Shown: positions 1 to 8,260, counted from the stretch's first letter. The stretch is 42,966 bases of DNA from Lysobacteraceae bacterium (GCA_021299185.1 JAJTHZ010000019.1:1-42966); one strand, 5' to 3'. The notes: generated by a model not told the origin, from the sequence alone. Translations and numbers: made by a program.

Positions 1-183
1 ATCCAGAGCCTGCTGGTGACCTGCCGCCTGCACGGCATCGACCCCTACACCTACCTCGTCGACGTGCTCCAGCGCGTCGGCCAGCACCCGGCATCGCGGG
101 TCGAGGAACTCACGCCGCGGCTGTGGAAGGAACGCTTCGCGACCAACCCGCTGCGCTCGCTGCTGCACAGCGCAAACCGGTAG
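1..183 (+). CDS. IS66 family transposase, C-terminal fragment
   Basis: The frame is open from base 1 and ends at the TAG at 181-183, giving 60 residues of a protein that begins outside the window. The fragment reads as the extreme C-terminus of an IS66-type (TnpC) transposase: it has the LLVTCRLHGIDPYTYLVDVL helix, then QRVGQHPASRVEELTPRLWK, which matches the typical 'DP..YL.DVL.R...HP..R..EL.P..WK' ending of this family. It would be part of the DDE transposase acting on the element's own ends. The terminal repeat that follows at about 205-211 supports the call. Whether the transposase is intact cannot be judged from here. Confidence 0.85.
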   Translation: MQSLLVTCRLHGIDPYTYLVDVLQRVGQHPASRVEELTPRLWKERFATNPLRSLLHSANR

Positions 184-211
184 TCAAGGACGGCACGGAG
201 TGAACGCTTAC
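1..211 (+). mobile_element. Right end of an IS66-type insertion sequence (partial)
   Basis: After the transposase stop, the sequence reaches GAACGCTTAC ending at 211. Its reverse complement begins GTAAGCG, the start typical of IS66-family terminal repeats. The IS edge is therefore placed at 211. IS66 elements usually make 8-bp target duplications, so GGCACGCC (212-219) is the expected duplicate copy. The left end lies outside the window. Confidence 0.65.
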
Positions 212-235
212 GGCACGCCGTCCGCGCGCCGCGGC

Positions 236-967
236 TCAGAGCCGCGTCGCGTAGGAGACGCTGAGTGCGTAGTCGTTGCGCACGTCGCCGCCAAGCTTCT
301 TCAACTCGGCGGTCACGCGCGCTGTGGCGCTGATCTGCTTGCCCAGCGAGACCCGCGAGTCGAACCAGTCGCGGTCGCCGAGCGTGTCGCGCAGGCGCGA
401 GACGTCGAACTGGCCGAACCAGCCGCTGGGCCAGATGCGGATCTGCAGCGCGCGCCACTGGTACTGGTTGATGTCGCCGACGTCGGCGTCGCCCTCGATG
501 TAGCCGAGGATGCGCTTGTGGACCAGGGCCGTGAGGTTCCGCTCGTCCCAGGCATAGACCGCGAGCACCCCGGGATTGGTCTGCCAGCGCCCGCCGCTGA
601 AGGCATCGCTGCCCCACGGCGCGACCACTTCGAACGACCCGCCCGCGGTCCAGCGTCCGAACGAGCGGATGTAGCGCACGCGGCTGAAGAAGTCGCCGTG
701 GCCGTTGCTCGATGCGCCCGGCGCATCGAGCCGGATGTGCACCGGCCACTCGAAGTTGAGCCCCACCGGCGTGCCGGCGAAGCGGTAGTCGAACTTGCCG
801 CTGAACAGCCACTGGTCGGCGCCGTCGCCGAGCCGGTTGTATTCGGTGCCCACCTGGACCTGGGTCAGCAGGTCGGCGGGGTTGACGCCTTCGACCCGGT
901 TCTGGGCGACGACGGTGGGCGCCGCCAGGCCGAACAGGAGCGCGGGCAGGACGCGGGCGAGGGTCAC
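236..967 (-). CDS. Secreted outer-membrane beta-barrel protein, function unknown
   Basis: This is a 243-residue protein with a GTG start at 967 and a signal peptide ending near residue 21 (LFGLAAPTVVAQ). The mature part is made of alternating amphipathic strands rich in aromatic residues, such as QWLFSGKFDYRF and VGLNFEWPVHIRL, and ends SVSYATRL. That is typical of a small outer-membrane barrel of about 10-12 strands. The start lies 10 bases after the stop of the larger barrel gene upstream (978-2402), so the two are probably one transcript and may form one uptake or export unit. No substrate can be assigned. The insertion sequence end at 211 lies just beyond its stop. Confidence 0.7.
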   Translation of the reverse strand: MTLARVLPALLFGLAAPTVVAQNRVEGVNPADLLTQVQVGTEYNRLGDGADQWLFSGKFDYRFAGTPVGLNFEWPVHIRLDAPGASSNGHGDFFSRVRYIRSFGRWTAGGSFEVVAPWGSDAFSGGRWQTNPGVLAVYAWDERNLTALVHKRILGYIEGDADVGDINQYQWRALQIRIWPSGWFGQFDVSRLRDTLGDRDWFDSRVSLGKQISATARVTAELKKLGGDVRNDYALSVSYATRL

Positions 968-977
968 TGCGCGGTCT

Positions 978-2402
978 TCAAGGCGTGCCCGGCACGGGCA
1001 GGAACCAGGCCAGCACGAGGCCGACCGTGGTCCAGTCGCGCAGGTCGCTGCCGTTCGGGTTGACCGCCTCGTAGCCGGCCTGCGGCGTGGTCCACGACAC
1101 GATGCCGGTCAGCGACAGGTTGGGCGCCAGCAGGCGTGTCCACTCACCGTAGGCCTCGGTCGCGAGGTGCGCCTCGGTCACGCCGGAGAACAGGTTGACG
1201 CTGCCGTCGCTGATTCCCAGTCGCGCCGCCTGGCCGAACTGCAGCGGGCTGCGCAGTTCGTCGGCGCGGAAATCGAGCAACTGGAGCTTGACGAAGTCGC
1301 GCGGGCTGGCGACCAGGAAGGCCGACAGCCGATGCACGCGCACGTTGCTGTTGAGCAGGGCGAAGGCGGCGTTGGCGCCGTACCAGAACGTGTCGAGGCT
1401 GCCACCGTAGTAGAGCGGGTCGAAGCGCTCGTAGCGCGCGGTGGCGCGATCGTCGCCCGAGAAGCGCGTCCAGCCGTAGGACAGCTTCGGCGTGAAGCGG
1501 GTGGTCGCGAACAGCCAGTTGACCTCGGCGCTGTAGCCCTCGGCGCGCATGTCGATCGCGTCGTTGCGCTGCCACGCGGCCTCGGCGCGCAGGCCGAGCA
1601 TCGGCGCGGCCTGCGGCGCGGGGTTGAACTCCGCCCAGCCGTGCAGCGTCTCCAGCCCGTCGCGGCCGCGCTCGATGAACTGCAGCGGGCGGTCGGCGCG
1701 CGGGTAGACCTGCTCGGAGTTGGTGACCTTGATGTAGGTCGCGCCGAAGCGCTGGCCCTGCGCGGGCTTGTACTCGGCCAGCGCGCCCCACAGGCGGGTG
1801 CGGGTGTCGTTGGAATCGACCTCGTTGGGCTGCAGCCAGTAGGCCTGCAGCGACAGCGGGCCGCGGCTGGCGCGCGCGATGCCGGCGATCTCCCACGCGG
1901 TGCGCGGCGCGAGCATCGTGCCGCCGCGCTCGGCGCCGTTGGCCGCACCCATCCGCAGCAGCATGCCGTTGCCGACCGCGAAGTCCTGCTGGCCGGCCGA
2001 CACGTCGTAGCCCCAGCCACCGCCGTCCGGCGCGTTGCGCCAGCCGACGAAGGCGTTCTCGAACGCGACCGAACTGTTGCCGCGGGCGCCCAGCGGATCG
2101 GTTCGCCACGTCCCGCTCGCGCCGACGCTGAGACCGCCGTAGACGCTGCCGGCCGCGTACGGCGCGGTGAAGTCGAATCCGGGCTCCAGCCAGGCCTCGC
2201 CGAAGTTCGCATCGAGGGTGTCGTCGGGGCCGCCGAGCCGCGCGCCGAGGTCCCAGAACACGTTCTGCGACGAATACAGCGCCCATTTGCTGTCCAGTCG
2301 CGGGGTCACGGTGAGCGCGGACTGGGCGGTTGCCGCCGCGGGCAGCAGCGCGGCCAGCGCCAGCGCGGTCGCGAGGCGGATGTTGCGCGTTGGGTGGGCC
2401 AT
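978..2402 (-). CDS. Alginate-export-family outer-membrane porin (putative)
   Basis: This is a 474-residue protein. The start at 2402 is preferred over in-frame codons further upstream because it begins a clean signal peptide (MAHPTRNIRLATALALAALL, cleaved after TAQ). The mature protein is a long series of beta strands with segments like those in the alginate_exp/AlgE-like group: GQQDFAVGNGML, TRLWGALAEYK, LRAEAAWQRN and TPKLSYGWTRFSGDD. It ends at a C-terminal strand (TTVGLVLAWFL). Members form large outer-membrane barrels that pass polysaccharides or other solutes. No alginate synthesis genes are nearby, so the substrate is open. It is the first gene of a two-gene minus-strand unit with 236-967 and is divergent from the regulator at 2525. 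Confidence 0.6.
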   Translation of the reverse strand: MAHPTRNIRLATALALAALLPAAATAQSALTVTPRLDSKWALYSSQNVFWDLGARLGGPDDTLDANFGEAWLEPGFDFTAPYAAGSVYGGLSVGASGTWRTDPLGARGNSSVAFENAFVGWRNAPDGGGWGYDVSAGQQDFAVGNGMLLRMGAANGAERGGTMLAPRTAWEIAGIARASRGPLSLQAYWLQPNEVDSNDTRTRLWGALAEYKPAQGQRFGATYIKVTNSEQVYPRADRPLQFIERGRDGLETLHGWAEFNPAPQAAPMLGLRAEAAWQRNDAIDMRAEGYSAEVNWLFATTRFTPKLSYGWTRFSGDDRATARYERFDPLYYGGSLDTFWYGANAAFALLNSNVRVHRLSAFLVASPRDFVKLQLLDFRADELRSPLQFGQAARLGISDGSVNLFSGVTEAHLATEAYGEWTRLLAPNLSLTGIVSWTTPQAGYEAVNPNGSDLRDWTTVGLVLAWFLPVPGTP

Positions 2403-2480
2403 GGTCGTGGTCGACGGGCTGCAGGGCAGGTAGTGTCGCCGCCGAGGCCGACGGCCGCCGGTCGGCGCCCGGGGTTTTTT

Positions 2481-2495
2481 TGCCCAAAGTGGGTA
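2481..2495. promoter_or_regulatory. Operator-like inverted repeat TGCCCA-AAG-TGGGTA
   Basis: An inverted repeat with 6-base arms (one mismatch) and a 3-base centre lies 29 bases before the regulator start at 2525. It overlaps a possible -10 (TAGACT, 2494-2499). A longer, perfect version is found at 7456-7474 upstream of the RND operon. The placement suggests autoregulation, which is an inference. Confidence 0.45.
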
Positions 2496-2524
2496 GACTG
2501 CGCCCACACCACGGAGGGCGATGC

Positions 2525-3070
2525 ATGCGCGATCCCAGGCGAAGCTCCGATCCGACCGCCGAGCCGTCGGGCGATTTCGAGGCGCTGGCGGGTGCGCTCG
2601 ACCGCCTGCTCGCCGACTTCGACCGCGCCTACGACCGCCGTCCGCTGGCCGCGACCCTGCTGCTGACCGATTTCTTCCTGCCCTATCTGCGCGAGATGTA
2701 CCGCATCTTCGACGGCGACATCGCGCTCGCCATCGTGCTCGCCGAGATCGGCGACGCGAGCACGCGGCGCTTCACCGATCCGCGCCGGCACGACGCGCTC
2801 GACCTCGTCGACGCCAACAGCGAGACCCTGATGGCCGCGGTGCGGCCCTGCAACGCGCTGTCGGCCAGCCTCGCCAGCGGCGTGCCGCGCGAGACCGCGC
2901 GGCGCAAGGTGCTCGAACTCGCCGCGCGCGGCTGGATCGCGGAGCACGAAGGCGGCTGGGTGACCACGCCCGCCGCCGGCGAGCGTTTCGTGCCGCACTT
3001 CAATCGCGAGCAGGCGCGCCGCCTGCTGCAGTCCGCGCGCCGGCTGATCGACGTCCTCGATCGCGATTGA
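2525..3070 (+). CDS. Small winged-helix transcriptional regulator (MarR/GntR-like)
   Basis: This 181-residue cytoplasmic protein starts at the ATG at 2525, which follows GGAGGGCG at a good distance. The N-terminal half is helical. The C-terminal part (about residues 115-160) contains GVPRETARRKVLELAARGWI followed by a short beta wing (EGGWVTTPA). This is the recognition helix and wing pattern of winged-helix regulators such as MarR or GntR. No effector domain is recognised. It is convergent with the RND pump genes. It shares an inverted-repeat motif with their promoter (2481-2495 and 7456-7474), so it is a good candidate for the local repressor of the pump and of itself. The link is inferred from the sites. 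Confidence 0.65.
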   Translation: MRDPRRSSDPTAEPSGDFEALAGALDRLLADFDRAYDRRPLAATLLLTDFFLPYLREMYRIFDGDIALAIVLAEIGDASTRRFTDPRRHDALDLVDANSETLMAAVRPCNALSASLASGVPRETARRKVLELAARGWIAEHEGGWVTTPAAGERFVPHFNREQARRLLQSARRLIDVLDRD

Positions 3071-3071
3071 G

Positions 3072-3088
3072 CGCGGGCCGAGCCCGCG
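3072..3088. terminator. Hairpin between convergent genes
   Basis: A 7-bp perfect stem (CGCGGGC, 3072-3078; GCCCGCG, 3082-3088) with a CGA loop sits between the two convergent stop codons. There is only a very short T run, so termination by this hairpin alone is uncertain. Confidence 0.4.
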
Positions 3089-3089
3089 T

Positions 3090-6000
3090 TCAGCCGTGCG
3101 CGGTCGACGGCGCGGGTGCCGGCGCGGAGGCCGGCTTCGCGCCGAAGCGCTCGGCGAGTCCCTGCACGACGGCGTAGAGCACCGGCACGATGAAGATGCC
3201 GACCAGGGTCGCGGCCAGCATGCCGGAGAAGACGCTGGTGCCCAGCGACACCCGCGAGCCCGCGCCCGCGCCGCTGGCCAGCACCAGCGGCACCACGCCG
3301 AGGATGAAGGCGAAGGAGGTCATCAGGATCGGCCGCAGGCGCAGTTTCGCCGCCTCCAGCGCCGCATCCGCGATGGCCAGCCCCTCCGCGCGCCGCACGC
3401 GCGCGAACTCGACGATCAGGATCGCGTTCTTGGCCGCCAGCCCGATCAGCAGCACGAGGCCGATCTGGGTGTAGACGTTGTTGGTCAAGCCGGCCAGCAG
3501 CAGGCCGAGCAGCGCGCCGAACACGCCGACCGGGATCGACAGCAGCACCGCGAAGGGCACGCTCCAGCTCTCGTACTGCGCGGCCAGCACCAGGAACACG
3601 AACACCAGCGCCAGCGCCAGCACCACCGGCGCCTGGCCGCCGGACTCGCGCTCCTGCAGCGACAGGCCCGACCACTCGTAGCCATAGCCCGCGGGCAGGG
3701 TCGCGCGCGCGACCTCCTCCAGCGCCGCCAGCGCCTGGCCCGAGCTGTAGCCCGGCGCCGGCTGGCCGCCGATCTCGGCCGCGGGGTAGACGTTGTAGCG
3801 CTTGATCACGCCGGGCGCGCCGGTCGGCACCGCGCTGACGAAGGTCGACAGCGGCACCATCGCGCCGCTGGCGCTGCGCAGGTAGAAGGCCGACAGCGCC
3901 TCGGTGCCGCCGCGGAAATCCGGCGCGGCCTGCATGGTGACCTTGTAGGTGCGCCCGAAGCGCGTGAAGTCGTTGATCGGCAGCCCGCCGAGGAAGGTCT
4001 GCAGGGTGGCGAAGACCTCGTTCACCGGCACGCCGAGCTGCTTGGCGCGCTCGCGGTCGACCTCGAAGCGCACTGCCGGCGTGCTGGCGCTGAACGAGGT
4101 GTAGGCCATGCCGATCTCCGGCCGCGCATTGGCCGCCGCGATGAAGTCCTGCGCGACGGTCTCCAGCGCCGCCGGGCCGTTGCCGGTGCGGTCCTGCAGC
4201 ATCAGGCTGAAGCCACCGGTGGTCGACAGGCCGGGGATCGACGGCGGGTTGAAGGCCATCACCCGCGCCTCGGCGATGTCGCGCGTGGCCGCCAGCACGC
4301 CGCGGATCGCGGCCTGCACCGACAGCGACGGATCGCCGCGCTCGTCCCACTGCGCGAGCTTGACCACCATCAGCGCCTGGTTGGGCTGCGCGGTGCCGAG
4401 CAGCACGTTGACGCCGGTGATCGCCAGCGTGGTCTGCACGCCCGGCACGGAGCGCGCGGCCGATTCGACCTGCGCCACCACGTCGCGCGTGCGTGCCAGC
4501 GTGGCCGCCTCCGGCAGGCTGACGCCGACCAGGAAGAAGCCCTGGTCCTCGTCCGGCACGAAGGCCGATGGAACCTTCTGCAGCAGGCCGCCGATGCCGA
4601 GGCACAGCGCCAGCAGCAGGCCCAGCGCGACGCCGCTGCGTCGAACCGCCAGCGCCACGCCGCGCCCATAGCGCTCGGTCAGGGCGTCGAAGCCGCGGTT
4701 GAAGGCGCCGAAGAAGCCGCGCCGGCCGTGGCCCGATTCCGGCGCGCGCATCAGCATCGCGCACAGGGCCGGGGTCAGGGTCAGCGCGACCAGCGCCGAG
4801 AGCAGCACCGACACCGCCACCGTGAGGCCGAACTGCTGGTACATCACGCCGCTGATGCCGCCCATGAAGGCCACCGGCACGAACACGGCCGACAGCACCA
4901 GCGCGATCGCCACCACCGGGCCGGAGACCTCGGACATCGCCTTGCGCGTGGCCTCCGCCGGACTCAGCTTCCCGCCGCGCAGGTGGTGTTCGACGGCCTC
5001 GACCACCACGATCGCATCGTCGACCACGATGCCGATCGCCAGCACCAGGCCGAACAGGGTCAGGGTGTTGACCGTGAAGCCCAGCACCACGAAGGCGGCG
5101 AAGGTGCCGACCAGCGACACCGGCACCGCCAGCATCGGGATCAGGGTGGCGCGCCAGCTCTGCAGGAACAGGAACACCACCAGCAGCACCAGCAGCAGCG
5201 CCTCGCCGAAGGTCTTGACCACCTCGGCCAGGGACTCCTTCACGAACACGGTGTTGTCCTGCACCACCTCGACCGCCATGCCGGGCGGGAAGTCGGCCGC
5301 GAGGCGCTCGAGTTCGGCGCGGATCAGGCGCGAGGTCTCGACCGCGCTGGCGTCGGGCGTGAGGTTGATGGTGTAGATGGCCGCCGGTTTGCCGTCGAGC
5401 GTGCCGAAGTAGCGGTACTCCTTCGCGCCCATCGCCACTTCGGCGACGTCCGACAGGCGCAGCACGCGGCCGCCGGCCTCGGTGCGCAGGATGATGTTCG
5501 CGAACTCCTCCGGCTCGACGAGGCGCCCGCGCACTTCGGCCGAATGCTGGAAGGCCTGGTCCGCCGGCGCCGGGAACTGGCCCAGTTGGCCGGCCGCGGC
5601 CTGCACGTTCTGCTCGCGCACCGCGGCCAGCACGTCGGCCGTGGTGACCTTCAGGCGCGCCATCTTCTCCGGGTCCAGCCACAGCCGCATGCCGTAGTCG
5701 GAGCCGTACTCGCCGACCTCGCCGACGCCGGCCACGCGCTTGAGCGCGTCGGTGACGTAGATCGAGCCGTAGTTCTTCAGGAACAGCTCGTCGAAGGTGC
5801 CGTCCGGCGAGTGCAGGGCGAAGTACATCAGCGTGTCGGGGCTCTTCTTGCGCGTGGTCACGCCGGCGGCGACGACTTCCGACGGCAGTTGCGAGGTCGC
5901 CACCGCGACGCGGTTCTGCACCTGCACGGCGGCGATGTCGGCGTCGCGCGCGAGGTCGAAGGTCACCGACAGCGCGTAGTAGCCGTCGGAGGACGAGTTG

Positions 6001-6239
6001 GAGGACATGTAGCGCATGCCCTCGACGCCGTTGACCTGCTGCTCGACGGGCTGCGCGATGGCCTGCTCGACCACCGCCGCGCCCGCGCCCGGATAGGCGG
6101 CGGTGACGCTGATCGTGGGCAGGGTGATCTGCGGGTACTGCGCGACCGGCAGGCCGGCCAGCGCCAGCGTGCCGGCGATCAGGACCACCAGCGACAGCAC
6201 GATGGCGAACACCGGCCGGTCGATGAAGAAGGCGGCCAT
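3090..6239 (-). CDS. RND multidrug efflux pump, inner-membrane permease (HAE1/AcrB type)
   Basis: This 1049-residue protein has the usual length for an AcrB-type hydrophobe/amphiphile efflux transporter. The first transmembrane helix follows FFIDRPVFAIVLSLVVL. The proton-relay pair in GIVVDDAIVVVEA falls at residues 407-408, the same numbers as D407/D408 in E. coli AcrB. The conserved lysine of LAAKNAILIVEF is at residue 937. Two large periplasmic porter loops and 12 membrane helices are expected. The pump would work with the adaptor encoded 9 bases upstream (6249-7388) and an outer-membrane TolC-like channel that is not encoded here. The substrate cannot be read from the sequence. It is probably controlled through the promoter of the adaptor gene. 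Confidence 0.95.
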   Translation of the reverse strand: MAAFFIDRPVFAIVLSLVVLIAGTLALAGLPVAQYPQITLPTISVTAAYPGAGAAVVEQAIAQPVEQQVNGVEGMRYMSSNSSSDGYYALSVTFDLARDADIAAVQVQNRVAVATSQLPSEVVAAGVTTRKKSPDTLMYFALHSPDGTFDELFLKNYGSIYVTDALKRVAGVGEVGEYGSDYGMRLWLDPEKMARLKVTTADVLAAVREQNVQAAAGQLGQFPAPADQAFQHSAEVRGRLVEPEEFANIILRTEAGGRVLRLSDVAEVAMGAKEYRYFGTLDGKPAAIYTINLTPDASAVETSRLIRAELERLAADFPPGMAVEVVQDNTVFVKESLAEVVKTFGEALLLVLLVVFLFLQSWRATLIPMLAVPVSLVGTFAAFVVLGFTVNTLTLFGLVLAIGIVVDDAIVVVEAVEHHLRGGKLSPAEATRKAMSEVSGPVVAIALVLSAVFVPVAFMGGISGVMYQQFGLTVAVSVLLSALVALTLTPALCAMLMRAPESGHGRRGFFGAFNRGFDALTERYGRGVALAVRRSGVALGLLLALCLGIGGLLQKVPSAFVPDEDQGFFLVGVSLPEAATLARTRDVVAQVESAARSVPGVQTTLAITGVNVLLGTAQPNQALMVVKLAQWDERGDPSLSVQAAIRGVLAATRDIAEARVMAFNPPSIPGLSTTGGFSLMLQDRTGNGPAALETVAQDFIAAANARPEIGMAYTSFSASTPAVRFEVDRERAKQLGVPVNEVFATLQTFLGGLPINDFTRFGRTYKVTMQAAPDFRGGTEALSAFYLRSASGAMVPLSTFVSAVPTGAPGVIKRYNVYPAAEIGGQPAPGYSSGQALAALEEVARATLPAGYGYEWSGLSLQERESGGQAPVVLALALVFVFLVLAAQYESWSVPFAVLLSIPVGVFGALLGLLLAGLTNNVYTQIGLVLLIGLAAKNAILIVEFARVRRAEGLAIADAALEAAKLRLRPILMTSFAFILGVVPLVLASGAGAGSRVSLGTSVFSGMLAATLVGIFIVPVLYAVVQGLAERFGAKPASAPAPAPSTAHG

Positions 6240-6248
6240 GGCGGAAGC

Positions 6249-7388
6249 TCAGCCGGCGGCGGGCGCGGGCGTCGGCGCCGGATCGACGGCCGCCAGCGGC
6301 TGCGCATCGACCTGCTGCCCGGGCCGCACCCGATGGTGGCCCTCGACGATCACGCGGTCCGCGGCCTCGAGGCCGGACTCGACGATCCAGTCCTCGCCCA
6401 CCCGCGGTCCCATCACCACCGCCTTGCGCTGCACGGCGCCGTCGGCGCCGACCACGCTGACGAAGGTGCGGTCGAGCAGCTGCTGCACCGCGCGCTGCGG
6501 GACGCGCATCGCGCCGGGACGGCGCTGCACGATGGCGCGCACGTGGCCGAACATGCCCGGCCGCAGCACCTCGTCGGGGTTGGGGAAGTCGGCGGCGACC
6601 GCGAAGGTGCCGGTGGCCTCCGACAGCGCGCGGTCGGCGAAGCCGATCCGGCCCTTGTGCGGGTAGGTGCTGCCGTCGGCCAGCACCAGCTCCACCGGCG
6701 GCGGCTCGGCCTGCCGGCGCGCCTCGAGGATCGGCCGCACCAGCTCCAGGTACTCGCGCTCGCTGAGGGCGAAATCGACCCGCGCGGCGTCGGTGGTGCT
6801 CACCGTCGCCAGCACGGTCTGGCCGGCCTGCACCAGCGCACCCATCTGCACCTGGGCGCGGCCGATGCGCCCGGCGTAGGGCGCGCGGATCACCGCGTCC
6901 TGCTGCGCGAGTTCGGCCTGCTCCAGCAGGGCGCGCGCCGAGGCGAGCCCGGCCCGCGCCTGGTCCTGCGCGGTGACCGCCTGGTCGAGGGTCTGCCGCG
7001 GTATGGTGCCTTTCTCGGCCAGCGGGCGGTAGCGCGCGACGTCGGCGGCGGCCTTGTCGAGCGCCGCCTGCGCGTTGCGCACCTGGCTGCGCGCGTTGTC
7101 GCTGCCAGCGCGCAGGGATTCCGCCGACAGCCGGAACAGAACCTGGCCTTCGGCCACCGTCTGGCCTTCGCGGAACTCCTGCGCGGCGACGATGCCGGTC
7201 ACCTTGGAGCGGATCTCGACCTCGCTGGTCGCGGCGACCGCGCCGACGAAGTCGCGCACGATGTCGGTGTCGGCGATGGTCGGCGTGGCGACGCGCACCA
7301 CCGGCGGCGGCGGGGCGGGCGGCGGGGCCTCGGAACATCCTGCCAGCGCCAGGCACAGCATCCAGCCAAGAGCCGCTTCCGCTCGCAT
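6249..7388 (-). CDS. RND efflux periplasmic adaptor lipoprotein (membrane fusion protein)
   Basis: This 379-residue protein starts at 7388. That start gives a lipoprotein signal (MLCLALAGC, Cys18) followed by a proline-rich linker (EAPPPAPPPP). The body follows the HlyD/AcrA order: a lipoyl half (FVGAVAATSEVEIRSKVTG), a coiled-coil hairpin (about residues 75-145, SLRAGSDNARSQVRNAQAALD), the second lipoyl half (VIRAPYAGRIG), then a beta-barrel and membrane-proximal domain ending in a proline-rich tail. It links the pump at 3090-6239 to an outer-membrane channel. The stop lies 9 bases before the pump start, so they form one operon. A perfect inverted repeat at 7456-7474 lies upstream. Confidence 0.93.
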   Translation of the reverse strand: MRAEAALGWMLCLALAGCSEAPPPAPPPPVVRVATPTIADTDIVRDFVGAVAATSEVEIRSKVTGIVAAQEFREGQTVAEGQVLFRLSAESLRAGSDNARSQVRNAQAALDKAAADVARYRPLAEKGTIPRQTLDQAVTAQDQARAGLASARALLEQAELAQQDAVIRAPYAGRIGRAQVQMGALVQAGQTVLATVSTTDAARVDFALSEREYLELVRPILEARRQAEPPPVELVLADGSTYPHKGRIGFADRALSEATGTFAVAADFPNPDEVLRPGMFGHVRAIVQRRPGAMRVPQRAVQQLLDRTFVSVVGADGAVQRKAVVMGPRVGEDWIVESGLEAADRVIVEGHHRVRPGQQVDAQPLAAVDPAPTPAPAAG

Positions 7389-7416
7389 CGCCTCGTCCCC
7401 CGTTACGCCCGCGCCC

Positions 7417-7422
7417 ACTATA
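7417..7422 (-). promoter_or_regulatory. Possible -10 element of the RND operon
   Basis: Read on the minus strand, the sequence is TATAGT, located 28 bases before the adaptor start. It is an AT-rich island in GC-rich surroundings. No good -35 is visible at the usual spacing. Confidence 0.3.
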
Positions 7423-7455
7423 TCCAAGCTCGGCGTCGCGGCGGCGGGCGCGCGG

Positions 7456-7474
7456 CCTGCCCAGAATGGGCAGG
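7456..7474. promoter_or_regulatory. Perfect inverted repeat CCTGCCCA-GAA-TGGGCAGG
   Basis: There are 8-base perfect arms around a GAA centre in the gap between the RND operon (start 7388, minus) and the gene at 7549 (plus). It shares the core TGCCCA-N3-TGGGYA with 2481-2495 in front of the winged-helix regulator gene. It is a likely operator for that regulator. Confidence 0.55.
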
Positions 7475-7548
7475 ACCGGTCTGGCGCGCCGCAGTCCGGC
7501 GCGCCAGCATGCTCGGGGCGCGATCGCCGCCCGGAGGGGAAGACCCGC

Positions 7549-7932
7549 ATGAACGCACGCCATCGACTGCCGCGCCTGCTGCTGGCCATGGGCCTCATCG
7601 CCGCCGCCGGCTTCGCCCAAGCCTACGATCGCGGCCGCTACGACTACTGCCGCCACCAGGCCGAGCGGATCAGCGGCTACTACGGGCCCGTGCCCGACCG
7701 TTACCACCGCGGCGGGGCCGTGCGCGGGGCGGCACGGGGCGCGGCCACCGGCGCGGCGATCGGGGCGATCGCCGGTGGCGACCGCAAGGACATCCGGCGT
7801 GCCGCGCGGCGCGGCGCGGTGGCCGGCGCGGTGATCGGCGCCGCGCGCCGCGAGCGCGCCCGCGACGAGTACCGCGACAGCCGCTACATCTACCAGCTCG
7901 AACTCGACCGCTGCATGGACTACTACCGCTGA
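7549..7932 (+). CDS. Secreted glycine-zipper protein
   Basis: This 127-residue protein starts at 7549 after the ribosome site GGAGGGGAAG. The signal peptide ends after FAQA (about residue 25). The centre (about residues 55-100) is a glycine/alanine repeat, VRGAARGAATGAAIGAIAGG followed by AVAGAVIGAA. This is the glycine-zipper pattern seen in the 17-kDa surface antigen/SlyB-like envelope proteins. The C-terminus is rich in Arg and Tyr (DEYRDSRYIYQLELDRCMDYYR). There is a possible disulphide between the Cys near residue 35 and the Cys near the end. It likely associates with the outer membrane. It shares a divergent gap with the RND operon and lies 19 bases before the next small gene, so the two are probably co-transcribed. 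Confidence 0.75.
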   Translation: MNARHRLPRLLLAMGLIAAAGFAQAYDRGRYDYCRHQAERISGYYGPVPDRYHRGGAVRGAARGAATGAAIGAIAGGDRKDIRRAARRGAVAGAVIGAARRERARDEYRDSRYIYQLELDRCMDYYR

Positions 7933-7951
7933 GCCGGACCCGGAGAACCCC

Positions 7952-8260
7952 ATGAACTCGATCCGCATCCCGTTCCTGATCGCGGGCCTGCTCGCCACCG
8001 CCGCCGTCGCCGCGCAAGCCGACGCCGAGGCGCCGCAGAAGCTCGCCGACTATTCCTGCTGGCAATTGCTGACCGAACCCGAGGAAACCCAGGGCGCTGC
8101 CGAAGTGTTCTACCTCGGCTACGCGCTGGGCCGGGCCGGCACCGAACTCGCCGGCGAAGCGGCCTACAAGCAGGCCGTCGCCGACGTGCTCAAGCGCTGC
8201 CAGTCGGAGCCGGACACCAAGGTCCTGGACGCCTTCGCGGGCGCGATCAAGCCGCGCTGA
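7952..8260 (+). CDS. HdeA-like small periplasmic protein
   Basis: This 102-residue protein has a signal peptide (MNSIRIPFLIAGLLATAAVAAQA). The mature part is about 78 residues. It contains DYSCWQLLT near its N-terminus and a second Cys in VLKRCQS, matching the two-cysteine plan of the HdeA/HdeB acid-stress chaperone group (a conserved SCWDFL-type motif and a distal Cys). These proteins bind unfolding periplasmic proteins at low pH. The gene sits 19 bases after the glycine-zipper gene, with the ribosome site CCCGGAGAACCCC. The assignment rests on the motif and size, and a generic small disulphide protein is the alternative. Confidence 0.65.
   Translation: MNSIRIPFLIAGLLATAAVAAQADAEAPQKLADYSCWQLLTEPEETQGAAEVFYLGYALGRAGTELAGEAAYKQAVADVLKRCQSEPDTKVLDAFAGAIKPR

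Noticed and set aside
2683-7998. Very long open frame on the minus strand across the RND genes
   Set aside because: It lies in the wrong frame of two clear genes and reads as Arg/Gly/Ala-rich low-complexity protein. Such frames arise from the very high GC content, and many similar ones occur in the window.
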